A stretch of DNA of 64,000 bases, taken from positions 1 through 64,000 of the forward strand of contig CAZUGQ010000004.1 in NCBI GenBank assembly GCA_964620125.1, read 5' to 3'. The DNA is from OLB6 sp964620125. GTDB lineage: Bacteria; Bacteroidota; Ignavibacteria; Kapaibacteriales; Kapaibacteriaceae. The notes below the pieces were generated by a model that was given only the letters and a program-made list of their open reading frames with translations, was not told the DNA's origin and searched no databases. The position numbers were made by a program, and so were the translations under genes. Shown here in pieces: positions 19,201-27,002 of this stretch (its first letter is position 1; every line of letters starts with the position of its first letter).

Positions 19201-19520
19201 AGCATGTTGGCAAAGTCAAGGTCTTGTCCAACCTCGAAGCTCACATCCAGCTTCATCTGTCCGTCGCTCGTATTCTTTGAGAACAGAGAGAGCTGATTGT
19301 CAACTCCATTTACCTTCTGCTCGATCGGTGTAGCTACCGACTGTTCCACCACTTCTGCCCCAGCCCCTTGATAAGTTCCGAGCACGCGAATCACCGGAGG
19401 TGCCAGTGATGGGAATTGCTCGATCGGCAGGCGGGTGAGCGACACCGAGCCAACGATAACAATGACCAGTGACAGGACGATTGCCAGGATTGGCCGCTTG
19501 ATGAAGATTTCGGAGAACAC
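16260..19520 (-). CDS. RND multidrug efflux permease (HAE1/AcrB type)
   Basis: The 1086-residue protein is the inner-membrane proton-driven pump of a tripartite efflux system. It begins FIKRPILAIVLSLVIVIVG and has two sets of six membrane helices separated by large periplasmic loops. Helix 4 carries the paired aspartates of the proton relay (IGIVVDDAIVVVEAV), and helix 10 has the matching Lys (LLIGLAAKNAILIVEFA). The length exceeds AcrB by about 35 residues because of a C-terminal repeat tail with five GLE units, three units of QAGKSAEG type and a His-rich end. The adaptor gene lies nine bases upstream and the outer-membrane factor overlaps downstream. The substrate cannot be deduced; the type commonly expels drugs and detergents. 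Confidence 0.94.
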   Translation of the reverse strand: MFSEIFIKRPILAIVLSLVIVIVGSVSLTRLPIEQFPSLAPPVIRVLGTYQGAGAEVVEQSVATPIEQKVNGVDNQLSLFSKNTSDGQMKLDVSFEVGQDLDFANMLTQNRVQQAQSRLPAEVNQTGVTVSKINPSVLMVISVYSEDGRYDDIFLNNFAMINVRDQVLRVTGVSTVDLIGAEYSMRVWFKPDQLAKMSITTTDVMNAIKEQNIQAPAGKIGDAPSAPGQEFTFTVRAPGRLLTPQQFESIIVRETPDGRVVRLGDVARVELGSENYKSKGRWNGKPAAALVVYLLPGANQIKSAEGIYHTLEELQKGFPKGIKVVVGYDTTPAVEASIEEILHTLVEAVILVILVVFVFLQNVRATIIPLLTVPVSLIGTFIMFPLLGFSVNTLSLFGLVLAIGIVVDDAIVVVEAVMHHIEHGMDPKQATFQAMKEVSGPVIAIALIFCAVFVPVGFLGGITGRMYLQFAITIAISTLFSALSALTLSPALSALILKKPDPDKKPLLAPFYNLFNKAFGGVTKGYLGVTRLLVRRSILSLVAVGGFAVLAVITVGRLPGGFVPPEDQGIIMINVALPNASSLERTDRVMRQIEHILANQSGIDQYNAVIGVSFLADAYTSNVGSFFIRLDPWEERGDLTDAKIIQQLNAKMSTIAEGVCFGFAMPSIPGFGNAGGVKFYLQDRAGTMSVADLQLQVMQFMQALAQRPEVAKPFTQFDATVPQLEVELDREKARKLGVPINDVFTTLQTVLGGAYVNDFNRFGRLYRVYMQSESSFRQRPEDIGSFYVRSATTNEMIPLSTLVNVKRVRGSEITYRYNLYRSVEINTQLGAGYTSGQAMKAIDEVAAATLPQSMGIEYAGLSFEERRAPNPMPTFVMAIVFVFLLLTAQYNSWKLPWSVLLGTPIAAFGAFFGVYIMGLDNNVFVQVGLILLIGLAAKNAILIVEFAKLRQEVGGLGVQEAALESAQLRFRPILMTAFAFILGVVPLMTASGSGAGARKALGTAVFWGMLVATIFGVIVAPGLFALIEGFGSKKKGLEGLEGLEGLEGLEGQTGKSAEGQAGKSAEGQAGKSAEGQGHEDGGGHGH
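16293..16415. repeat. Two adjacent tandem repeats in the pump gene 3' end
   Basis: Three copies of a 24-bp unit (16293-16364) are followed by five copies of the 9-bp unit CTCTAGTCC (16371-16415). Both keep the pump frame. They encode a low-complexity cytoplasmic tail and end about 20 bases from the ribosome binding site of the next gene. Confidence 0.9.
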
Positions 19521-19529
19521 GTTGGCCCC

Positions 19530-20654
19530 TTATCGTGCGATGAGACTGTCTATGCTGATCTCCACCATCTGGGGCTTCACTGGTATGCCCTCGCGAACTT
19601 TCTGCAGACCATCCACAACGATCTGTTCGCCAGGTTCCAACCCGGCCTCTACCACGTAGGTGTTGCCAACCATTGGGCCAAGCATCACATTGCGGAATGA
19701 AACCACATTCTTCTGTCCCAACACGGCCACGCGAGCTTGTCCCTGCAATTCTGACACTGCACGAGCAGGTATCACAATGGCATCCTGCTTTTTCTGTACG
19801 ATGGCACGAACACGAGCAAACTGTCCGGGGCGAACGAACTTGTCGGGATTCGGAAACTCTGCCTCGAGCAGCAATGTGCCTGTGTTGACATCGACAGCAT
19901 TGTCTGCGAGAACCAACCTTCCGGCATACGGGTGAACACTCCCATCGGCCAGCACCATGATCAGTTCGATCGATCGTGGGTCGGCACCACGCGTATTGCG
20001 CCTAAAGGTAATCACTTCCTGTTCGCTCAGACTAAATCGAACGCGTATCGGATCGATGGTGCTCACCGTTGTGAGTAAGGTGTTTTCACCCCTTCCTACC
20101 AGATTACCGATCTGGACTTCCGTTTTGCCTGCAAGGCCACTAATTGGAGCCTTTACCGAGCAGTACCCGAGATCTAATAGCGCTTTCTGAACATAACTTG
20201 TTGCTGCATCCACCGCTGCTATCTGTGCCTTTTCATACTGAACAGCAGTCTCGTATTCCTCACGCGAGATTGCATTCTCGCGAACGAGTGGTTCGTAGCG
20301 AACCACGTCGTTATGTGCCCTTGCCAAGTTGGCTTCATGCTGTGCCAGCCGACCCCGTGCTTCTCCCAGTCGTGCATTGTATTCGGCCGGGTCTATCACG
20401 TACAGGAGATCACCAGCCTTCACGAACGAGCCTTCGGTGAAATTGACGCTCTTCAGAAAGCCCTCCACACGGGCCCGAATCTCCACATTCACCGAGCCAC
20501 GGGTTTGCCCAATCCACTCACGCGCTACCGGAACGGTGCGGCGAGGAACTATCATGGTTTTGACGACGGGAGGGGGCGGAGGCGGCGCGTGAGGTTTTTC
20601 GCAGGAAGCGAGGAGGAACGAAACCAGTAGAGTATACACCATCGTCCAGCGCAT
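19530..20654 (-). CDS. RND efflux periplasmic adaptor (membrane fusion protein)
   Basis: I chose the ATG at 20654, which has TTGGAG five bases upstream; a GTG 36 bases earlier has none. The 374-residue protein has a lipoprotein signal ending in LLASC, then a proline run. Its biotinyl-lipoyl-like half motifs (ARVEGFLKSVNFTEGSFVK and the matching KAPISGLAGKTEVQIGNLV) flank a helical hairpin, as in AcrA/MexA. The adaptor joins pump and outer-membrane factor. It is the first gene of the three-gene operon. The 133-base region upstream contains a perfect inverted repeat that could be an operator; no regulator gene lies next to it. Confidence 0.92.
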   Translation of the reverse strand: MRWTMVYTLLVSFLLASCEKPHAPPPPPPVVKTMIVPRRTVPVAREWIGQTRGSVNVEIRARVEGFLKSVNFTEGSFVKAGDLLYVIDPAEYNARLGEARGRLAQHEANLARAHNDVVRYEPLVRENAISREEYETAVQYEKAQIAAVDAATSYVQKALLDLGYCSVKAPISGLAGKTEVQIGNLVGRGENTLLTTVSTIDPIRVRFSLSEQEVITFRRNTRGADPRSIELIMVLADGSVHPYAGRLVLADNAVDVNTGTLLLEAEFPNPDKFVRPGQFARVRAIVQKKQDAIVIPARAVSELQGQARVAVLGQKNVVSFRNVMLGPMVGNTYVVEAGLEPGEQIVVDGLQKVREGIPVKPQMVEISIDSLIAR

Positions 20655-20754
20655 TGGGACTCCAACAGTGATTGAGCGAAGATACCGCACTGTCTATGAT
20701 TGTTTTACGTTACTAGTCACCAACAACTACCAAGCCGAAAGTAGGTATCGCCGG

Positions 20755-20770
20755 TTATCGTTCACGATAA
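20755..20770. promoter_or_regulatory. Inverted repeat upstream of RND operon, candidate operator
   Basis: TTATCGT and ACGATAA form a perfect seven-base inverted repeat with a two-base centre, 100 bases before the adaptor ATG. TetR-type repressors of RND operons bind sites of this size. A second palindrome, GGTGCGCACC (20776-20785), lies beside the aspA stop. Confidence 0.35.
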
Positions 20771-20787
20771 TGAGAGGTGCGCACCAT

Positions 20788-22191
20788 TCAACTTGCCGCC
20801 GTAATAAACTTTGGCTTCATCAAATTCTCTATCGAAAACAACTCGGCAATCTTCTCCTCCGACAGCAGCCCCCTTCGCCGGACGATGTCGGGAATGCTGG
20901 CACCAGTTTCCAGCGCTTCCGCTGCTATCTCGGCCGAGAGTTCGTAGCCGATGATGGGGTTAAGCACGGTAACGATGCCTACGCTGTTGAGCACCATGCT
21001 CCGAGCCCGTTCAGCATTGGCTGTGATTCCATCAACACACCGCTCACGCAATGTGTTGCAGGCATTCGTGAGCATGCTGATGCTTTGGAACAAACAGAAT
21101 GCAATAATTGGCTCCATCACATTAAGCTGAAGTTCGCCGGCTTCGGCTGCAAAGGAGATCGTGACATCATTGCCAATCACACGATAACAGACTTGATTAA
21201 CAACCTCCGGTATCACTGGATTCACTTTACCGGGCATTATGCTACTGCCCGGCTGCATCGGCGGAAGGTTAATCTCATTCAATCCAGCTCGGGGACCTGA
21301 TGAGAGCAACCGAAGGTCGTTGCAGATCTTCGACAGCTTAACGCCCACACGTTTGAGCACTCCACTAATCTGCACGTAAGCTCCTGTGTCCCAGGTTGCT
21401 TCGATCAAGTGATCGGCCAGGCGAACTGGCACACGCGTAATCTTTTTCAAGTACGCCGTTGCAAGCTCGGGATAGCCGTCGGGGGCATTGATGCTCGTTC
21501 CTATGGCCGTGGCACCAAGGTTGATCTCTGTTACCAATTCTCGTGCTTCGGTTAGGCGTGCGGCATCTTCCATGATGTTTACAGCAAAGGCCTCGAACTC
21601 CAACCCCAACGTCATGGGCACGGCATCCTGCAACTGCGTGCGCCCCATCTTCAGTACATCCTTGAACTCTTCGGCCTTGCGTTTGAATGATGCGCTAAGT
21701 TTTTCTACAGCTTCGACAAGAAATTGCAGTTCGTACCAAACTGCTAATCTGAACGCCGTTGGATAAGCATCGTTCGTACTCTGCGAGCAGTTCACATGGT
21801 TGTTGGGGTGGACGATATGATAAGCCCCCTTCGCTTCTCCGAGGATTTCCAGCGCCTTGTTTGCAATCACCTCGTTTGCATTCATGTTGGTGCTGGTTCC
21901 CGCCCCCCCCTGGATTACATCCACGATGAACTGATCATCCAAATCTCCCCGAATCATCACGTCACAGGCTTCGATGATAGCATCCGCTATGTGGGGGGGG
22001 ATGACGCCGAGATCCTTATTCGCAAGTGCAGCTGCCTTTTTTACGTATGCAAGTCCAGCGATAAAGCTCCGCATGTGTGCAAGCTTGATACCAGTGATGT
22101 GGAAATTCTCGCTTGCACGAAGCGTTTGCACACCGTAATACGCATCGTCGGGCAACTCCCGATTGCCGAGAAAATCGTGTTCGACTCTCAT
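20788..22191 (-). CDS. aspA: Aspartate ammonia-lyase
   Basis: The 467-residue enzyme converts aspartate to fumarate and ammonia. It shows the superfamily signature GSSIMPGKVNPVIPEVVNQV near residue 320, whose continuation VIPEVVNQVC is typical of AspA, whereas fumarases read TQCEAMTMVC. It also has GTSTNMNANEVI near 100 and HPNNHVNCSQSTND near 140, which bind substrate. The length is normal. The start codon overlaps the stop of the upstream beta-CASP nuclease gene in an ATGA, so the two are translationally coupled. Two runs of eight G/C (21903-21910, 21993-22000) lie in the gene, and AGCCCCCT octamers at 20867 and 21823. Confidence 0.92.
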   Translation of the reverse strand: MRVEHDFLGNRELPDDAYYGVQTLRASENFHITGIKLAHMRSFIAGLAYVKKAAALANKDLGVIPPHIADAIIEACDVMIRGDLDDQFIVDVIQGGAGTSTNMNANEVIANKALEILGEAKGAYHIVHPNNHVNCSQSTNDAYPTAFRLAVWYELQFLVEAVEKLSASFKRKAEEFKDVLKMGRTQLQDAVPMTLGLEFEAFAVNIMEDAARLTEARELVTEINLGATAIGTSINAPDGYPELATAYLKKITRVPVRLADHLIEATWDTGAYVQISGVLKRVGVKLSKICNDLRLLSSGPRAGLNEINLPPMQPGSSIMPGKVNPVIPEVVNQVCYRVIGNDVTISFAAEAGELQLNVMEPIIAFCLFQSISMLTNACNTLRERCVDGITANAERARSMVLNSVGIVTVLNPIIGYELSAEIAAEALETGASIPDIVRRRGLLSEEKIAELFSIENLMKPKFITAAS

Positions 22192-23693
22192 CTTGGTAGC
22201 TCCAATGAAATACCGTGGAATGGGAGAACGGGTTCAATGCCAAGCTGGGAGATAATGCGATCGGCCAATGCCGTTCGTGCATCATCTTCACCGTGTGTAA
22301 GTAACACATGCGGAGCGTGATCTCCTTGTTGTCTTGTAACAGCATCCAGCCACGCCACAAGGTCGGTTTGTCCTGCATGGGCACTAAAGCCGCCCAGAGT
22401 GTGGATGTGAGCTCGTACTTCCTTGTACTCACCCATGATGCTCACGTGTTGAGCACCATCAACGAGTTTTCGGCCGAGCGACCCGCGAGCCTGATATCCT
22501 GTGATCACCACGTGGGTATTTGGGTCATCGATGTTATGACGCAGGTGGTGCAGAATTCTTCCGGCATTACACATCCCTGCGCCTGCAATCACGATGAACG
22601 GACCTTGTTTGTTGTTGATAGCCTTACTGTCTTCTGCAGACTCTGTGTACCTCACGGTGCGCAGGTCATTACCCATGGAACCATCGTGGACGAGTTCGGT
22701 GCTTTCTTCATCGAACAGCTCCACGTGTTCGGCGTACAGTCGCGACGCTTCGATTGCCATCGGGCTATCGAGGAAGATTGGAATGCGTGGAATCTGTCGT
22801 TCACGAATCAGCTCTGCTAGGTGATAGAGCATGTTTTGTGCTCGGCCTATAGCGAACGACGGCATGAGCACCTTACCTCGTGACTGGATAGCCCCCTGCA
22901 AGATCTTTCGAAGTTCGATCATGGTTTCTTCCAGACTTCGGTGGTCGCGGTCGCCGTAGGTACTCTCTAAGACCACGATGTTGAATGGGCCCGGAGGGGG
23001 CTCCGGGTCGCGCAGGAATGGAAGGTTTGGCGGGCCGATGTCGCCGCTGAAGAGCACTCGTTTGGCGGCACTCTGCGGGATATGTTGGTTGGTGAAGGGT
23101 GATTGAACTGCCACATTCGAGTGGGTTGATACTTGCTGCAACGAAGGGTCGGGGATATCATTGATGGTAATAACGATGCTTGCCGAGCCCAGCATGTGAC
23201 CTGCTTCTACGTACGTGGCAGTAATGCCGGGAGCAGGTTCGAACGGCACGTTGTAGTCGACCAGTTGGAACTGCCGCAAGGTCATTTCAACGTCTGCCAC
23301 ATCGAAGAGGGGCTGTTCGGTGCGTTGGATTTTTCGACCGTGGCGTTTGGCGCGTTTAAGGTGCCGTTCGTAATCGGCTTCCTGAATATGAGCAGCGTCG
23401 AGGAGGATGAGTTCTGCCAGGTCGCGGGTAGCACTTGTGGCGAAGATTGGACCGCGGAAGCCATCGGCAACAAGCAAGGGAAGGCGACCGCAGTGATCCA
23501 GGTGTGCGTGTGTAAGGAGAACAGCGTTTACGTGTGAGCGGTGGATGGAACCCGGCACAACGTTACGGGCGTCGTCTTCCTTATCGCCCTGAAACATGCC
23601 GAAGTCAACGATCACGGTGGCGTTGTGGGATCGGAGCAGGTAACAGGATCCCGTGACTTCGCCGGCCGCGCCGAAGGGCGTGATGGAGATCAT
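22188..23693 (-). CDS. Metallo-beta-lactamase/beta-CASP RNA-processing exonuclease
   Basis: I start the gene at the ATG at 23693, which begins MISITPFGAAGEVTGSCYLL, the usual N-terminus of the family; the frame upstream runs only through repeats. The 501-residue protein has the zinc motif LTHAHLDHCGRLP, a beta-CASP domain with SFAIGRAQNMLYHL, and a C-terminal RMMBL segment with GGFSAHAGQTDLVAW and LLTHGEDDARTAL. Relatives of this type (YSH1/CPSF73-like, widespread in bacteria) cleave RNA. No Shine-Dalgarno sequence is present, and TATTTTCC lies just before the start, so the mRNA may be nearly leaderless. A hairpin repeat array lies 22 bases upstream. The gene is coupled to aspA through a four-base overlap. 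Confidence 0.88.
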   Translation of the reverse strand: MISITPFGAAGEVTGSCYLLRSHNATVIVDFGMFQGDKEDDARNVVPGSIHRSHVNAVLLTHAHLDHCGRLPLLVADGFRGPIFATSATRDLAELILLDAAHIQEADYERHLKRAKRHGRKIQRTEQPLFDVADVEMTLRQFQLVDYNVPFEPAPGITATYVEAGHMLGSASIVITINDIPDPSLQQVSTHSNVAVQSPFTNQHIPQSAAKRVLFSGDIGPPNLPFLRDPEPPPGPFNIVVLESTYGDRDHRSLEETMIELRKILQGAIQSRGKVLMPSFAIGRAQNMLYHLAELIRERQIPRIPIFLDSPMAIEASRLYAEHVELFDEESTELVHDGSMGNDLRTVRYTESAEDSKAINNKQGPFIVIAGAGMCNAGRILHHLRHNIDDPNTHVVITGYQARGSLGRKLVDGAQHVSIMGEYKEVRAHIHTLGGFSAHAGQTDLVAWLDAVTRQQGDHAPHVLLTHGEDDARTALADRIISQLGIEPVLPFHGISLELPR

Positions 23694-23715
23694 GGAGGGG
23701 AAAATACGGCGGCGG

Positions 23716-23831
23716 GGTACCGGGAGTGCTCTTGTCCCGGTACCGGTACCGGGAGTGCTTCTGTCCCGGTAATGGTACCGGGAGTGCTTCTGTCCCGGTA
23801 ATGGTACCGGGAGTGCTCCTGTCCCGGTACG
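23716..23831. repeat. Hairpin repeat array, four units of 29 bp
   Basis: Four units begin at 23716, 23745, 23774 and 23803 with a constant 29-base step. Each starts GGTACCGGGA and contains the stem TACCGGGA/TCCCGGTA around a nine-base loop such as GTGCTTCTG. The array fills the spacer between the divergent nuclease and ABC transporter genes. It is the reverse complement of the array at 25629-25730. Confidence 0.92.
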
Positions 23832-23855
23832 TTTCAACTTCCCTAACTTCGTGTT

Positions 23856-25628
23856 GTGACACGCGACCATCGAGAAGCTCGCCAACGCCAGATCAGCTAC
23901 AGCTTGATGCGGCGGCTTCTTTCTTTTGTTTCGCCATACCGCTGGTTTATCGTCATCGCAGTCGGCCTCACACTTAGTGCGTCCGCCCTTGGCCCACTGC
24001 GCCCCTACCTCACTCGAATTGCGATCGATGATCACATTGCCAAGGGCAATCTTGGCGGGCTCCTTACTCTCGTTCTGCTGATTGCAGGTTTCCTGGTTTT
24101 GCAAGGGGCTTTGCAATACGTGCTTTCAATGCTGATGAGTTGGGTTGGTCAACGAGTGTTGCTTGACATACGGACCCAACTGTACACGCATGTTCAGCGA
24201 TTAGCGTTGCGATTTTATGATACGAACGCCGTTGGGCGCATTGTTACTCGTGTAACCAGCGACGTTGAAGTTCTGAACGAGCTGTTCTCTCAGGGCGTTG
24301 TATTGATGATTTCTGATGTGATGATTATCGTCTGGATTCTTTTCTTCATGTTTCAGACCTCAGCAGAACTAACGTATCTCACATTCATCATTCTTCCCTT
24401 TCTGCTTATCGCAGCTTTCATTTTTCGAGCCAAAGTTCGCAAAGTGTACGACCTCATCCGCAGTCAGGTGGCACGGATGAATGCCTTCATGAATGAATTC
24501 ATCACAGGCATAGGAATCGTTCAGCTCTTTCAGCAAGAGCATAGGATGTACACCCAGTTTGCTGCCATCAACAGGAAACACCGCGACTACCAAGACCAGA
24601 GCATAGTGTACTATGCAACCTTCTTCCCAGTTGTTGAGTTTTTGAGTGCGGTTAGCCTTTGCATCGTTCTGTGGTACGCATCTGGTACCATACTCGGCGG
24701 TGCGATGACGGTAGGTATCCTCGTAGCATTCACCCAGTTCACTGAAATGTTTTTCCGTCCGGTTCGAGACCTCACTGAGAAATACAATGTGCTGCAAAGC
24801 AGCGCTGTTGCTTCGGAGCGGATATTCGACCTTCTTGATACGAAAATCGAAGTGGTAGATGCACCTACCGCAGCCCCTTTCCAAGGTCTACAATCAAGCA
24901 TTGAGTTCCGGAACGTAAGGTTTTCGTACGATGGTGTAACACCAGTGCTGAACGACGTTAGCTTTACGGTAAACAAAGGTGAAACCGTTGCACTGGTGGG
25001 TGCCACAGGGGCGGGGAAGAGTAGCATTATCAGTGTGCTAAGCCGGTTTTACGATTATCAGAGTGGCGAGATTTTACTGGATGGTAGGAGTATTAGGGAG
25101 TATCGACAGGATACCGTTCGCTCACGATCGGCCGTGGTATTACAGGATGTGTTTCTGTTCTCGCGCACGGTGTTGGACAATATCACATTGGAGCGCCCCG
25201 GCATCACCCGCGACATGGTCATTCAAACCGCTATGGCGCTCGGAGCACATGAGTTCATTGTCCGTCTTCCACACGGGTACGACACCAACGTACGCGAACG
25301 CGGAGCTGTGTTAAGTGTTGGCCAGAAGCAGCTGATATCATTCTGTCGAGCTCTTGTAAGCGACCCCGACTTACTGATTCTTGATGAAGCAACGGCGAAT
25401 ATTGACACCGAGACTGAGCTTGTTATTGAAAGGTCAATCAACACAATGCTTGCAAAACGAACAAGCATCGTCATAGCACATCGGCTTAGCACCATTCAAC
25501 GTGCGGATAGAATCATCGTCATGCATCATGGAGAGGTTGCCGAGCAGGGTACACACCAGCAGTTGCTAAGCACCGACGGGCTGTACGCAAAGTTGTATCG
25601 GCTTCAATTTGCAGCTGAGCAAGCCTGA
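23856..25628 (+). CDS. ABC-type exporter, fused membrane and ATPase domains
   Basis: The 590-residue half-transporter has six membrane helices in residues 20-320 and an ATPase domain after about 340. That domain has Walker A GATGAGKSS, the Q-loop VVLQDVFLFS, signature LSVGQKQLI, Walker B LLILDEATANID and the switch His in IAHRLSTI. It matches the MsbA/LmrA/BmrA group, which exports lipids, drugs or peptides as a dimer; the substrate is unknown. The start is probably the GTG at 23856, but the ATG at 23907 (MRRLLSFVSPYRWF) is possible and neither has a binding site. The signature has V where the consensus has G (LSGGQ). The gene is bracketed by inverted hairpin arrays, one beginning at the base after its stop codon. 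Confidence 0.9.
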   Translation: MTRDHREARQRQISYSLMRRLLSFVSPYRWFIVIAVGLTLSASALGPLRPYLTRIAIDDHIAKGNLGGLLTLVLLIAGFLVLQGALQYVLSMLMSWVGQRVLLDIRTQLYTHVQRLALRFYDTNAVGRIVTRVTSDVEVLNELFSQGVVLMISDVMIIVWILFFMFQTSAELTYLTFIILPFLLIAAFIFRAKVRKVYDLIRSQVARMNAFMNEFITGIGIVQLFQQEHRMYTQFAAINRKHRDYQDQSIVYYATFFPVVEFLSAVSLCIVLWYASGTILGGAMTVGILVAFTQFTEMFFRPVRDLTEKYNVLQSSAVASERIFDLLDTKIEVVDAPTAAPFQGLQSSIEFRNVRFSYDGVTPVLNDVSFTVNKGETVALVGATGAGKSSIISVLSRFYDYQSGEILLDGRSIREYRQDTVRSRSAVVLQDVFLFSRTVLDNITLERPGITRDMVIQTAMALGAHEFIVRLPHGYDTNVRERGAVLSVGQKQLISFCRALVSDPDLLILDEATANIDTETELVIERSINTMLAKRTSIVIAHRLSTIQRADRIIVMHHGEVAEQGTHQQLLSTDGLYAKLYRLQFAAEQA

Positions 25629-25730
25629 TACCGGGACAGAAGCACTCCCGGTAACGGTACCGGGACAGAAGCACTCCCGGTACCGGGTCAGGAGCACTCC
25701 CGGTACCGGGTCAAGAGCACTCCCGGTACC
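25629..25730. repeat. Hairpin repeat array, four units, inverted relative to 23716-23831
   Basis: Units begin at 25629, 25658, 25681 and 25704. The first two are 29 bp apart; the later ones have lost six bases and are 23 bp apart. Each has the stem TACCGGGA/TCCCGGTA or a close variant (TACCGGGT) around a nine-base loop. The array starts immediately after the ABC exporter stop and ends 11 bases before the convergent gene. Confidence 0.92.
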
Positions 25731-25741
25731 ATCCCCAACCC

Positions 25742-26977
25742 CTACCGCGCCTCTCGCACGCGTGCCGCAATCACCTCCCATACATCATCAAGTGGTGTGC
25801 TGTCGGGTATTCCACTCTCCACCAACTCGTCCAACGACACTACTTGCTGGTCATCCAATCGATACCATACTCCAGGATGCATCGTAGCGGTCGTGAACGG
25901 TCCAAGCCTCCGGCGCTCCCACGCCAACACCTCAAGGCCTCGACTCTTGAGCTGTACGGCTAAATCACGCAAGCGCACCATCGTGCCCTCGAAAGCCAGC
26001 CACGTACAGCGAGCATTGCGCTGTCCAATGCGAACCGGCGTCGGAAATCCGTCAAGCCTGTCCTGGTCTACCACACCTGCTACCTTTACCCACAAGTCCT
26101 GGGTAAGCTTGCCGATTACCGACGTCGCAGGATTGCGGTGACGTCGGTCGTTACTCACAATAACGATTCCACTGGCCGAGGCCGGTAACACTCCTGCCGG
26201 CGTAAACCAACTGCGCCTATTGCTTAAAAAGCTGTACAAGCTCTCGCGTCCGTCCTCACGACTCCCCGACAGTCCCTTTGGCTTGTGAAAAACGATGGTA
26301 AGGGGCTTGATACTCTTGCGCTGCAATACTTGCCCGTCTACGGCTATAATATCCTGCTCCAAACGCACGAATTGGTTAGGCTGAAGCCACGGCTCGTTGT
26401 TCAAGGTAACTCGGCCATCATGAATGGCTCGCAATGCAAGACTGCGCGATCCCCACTGGTAGCTAACAATCGCCTTCAACAGAGTTGTTCCAGGTGTGCG
26501 CTTTACCTTATGACGGTGACTACCCGACCTTGACTGACTGCTCCGGTTGAATGCATGCTGGCGTCGTGGTCCATGCTTCTGTTGGTGATCGCTAGAAGGA
26601 TTGCGGCTTGCCTTACCCTGACCTGGGTTGCGTTTGCTCGCGTCTCGATGGCCTGGTTTGACGTTAGGTGCTTGCCTGCTATCACCTCGCTGATTACGAT
26701 TCCCCCCTTGCTGATACCGTTCTCCTCGCTGATCTCTGGCGCGGTTGTATTGGTTACGGTTGCCGTCAGACTGCTGGCGACTGCCTGAACGGTTAAATCG
26801 GTCGGCCTGGCGATTCTGCTGTCCGGACTGACCGGTTCGGTCAGTTGGAGCCGCACGCCCGCCTGTGTCTACCCGACCGAAGTAGTGGATCTGGCTATCG
26901 TCGTCATTCCAATCATCTTTTTCTGGCTCAGACCCAGCTTTCCCCTCTGGTCTGTTACCGGTGCCGCGACCATTCAT
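25742..26977 (-). CDS. RsuA/RluB-like pseudouridine synthase homologue, catalytic Asp missing
   Basis: The 411-residue protein has a 160-residue disordered N-terminus rich in Arg, Gln, Asn and Gly, an S4 RNA-binding domain (ALRAIHDGRVTLNNEPWLQPN) and a pseudouridine synthase fold (VFHKPKGLSGS, TATMHPGVWYRL). In active members the central motif reads GRLDxxTxGLLLLTNDG, and its Asp performs the reaction. Here the same place reads AGVLPASASGIVIVSNDR, with Pro instead of Asp. If the alignment is right the protein cannot make pseudouridine by the known mechanism and may act as an RNA-binding factor. It follows accA by 25 bases and ends near a hairpin array. Confidence 0.82.
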   Translation of the reverse strand: MNGRGTGNRPEGKAGSEPEKDDWNDDDSQIHYFGRVDTGGRAAPTDRTGQSGQQNRQADRFNRSGSRQQSDGNRNQYNRARDQRGERYQQGGNRNQRGDSRQAPNVKPGHRDASKRNPGQGKASRNPSSDHQQKHGPRRQHAFNRSSQSRSGSHRHKVKRTPGTTLLKAIVSYQWGSRSLALRAIHDGRVTLNNEPWLQPNQFVRLEQDIIAVDGQVLQRKSIKPLTIVFHKPKGLSGSREDGRESLYSFLSNRRSWFTPAGVLPASASGIVIVSNDRRHRNPATSVIGKLTQDLWVKVAGVVDQDRLDGFPTPVRIGQRNARCTWLAFEGTMVRLRDLAVQLKSRGLEVLAWERRRLGPFTTATMHPGVWYRLDDQQVVSLDELVESGIPDSTPLDDVWEVIAARVREAR

Positions 26978-27002
26978 GGCAGCATCGTGTTATTGGTGAA
27001 TG

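Noticed and set aside
20788..22191. Fumarase as alternative identity for the lyase
   Set aside because: The continuation after the GSSIMPGKVNP signature and other blocks match aspartate ammonia-lyase better.
22188..24116. N-terminally extended version of the beta-CASP nuclease
   Set aside because: The extension reads through the hairpin array and into the divergent ABC exporter gene, and the family N-terminus begins at 23693.
23716..25730. Transposon or insertion sequence around the ABC exporter
   Set aside because: The inverted arrays resemble element ends, but there is no transposase, resolvase or target duplication that I can see.
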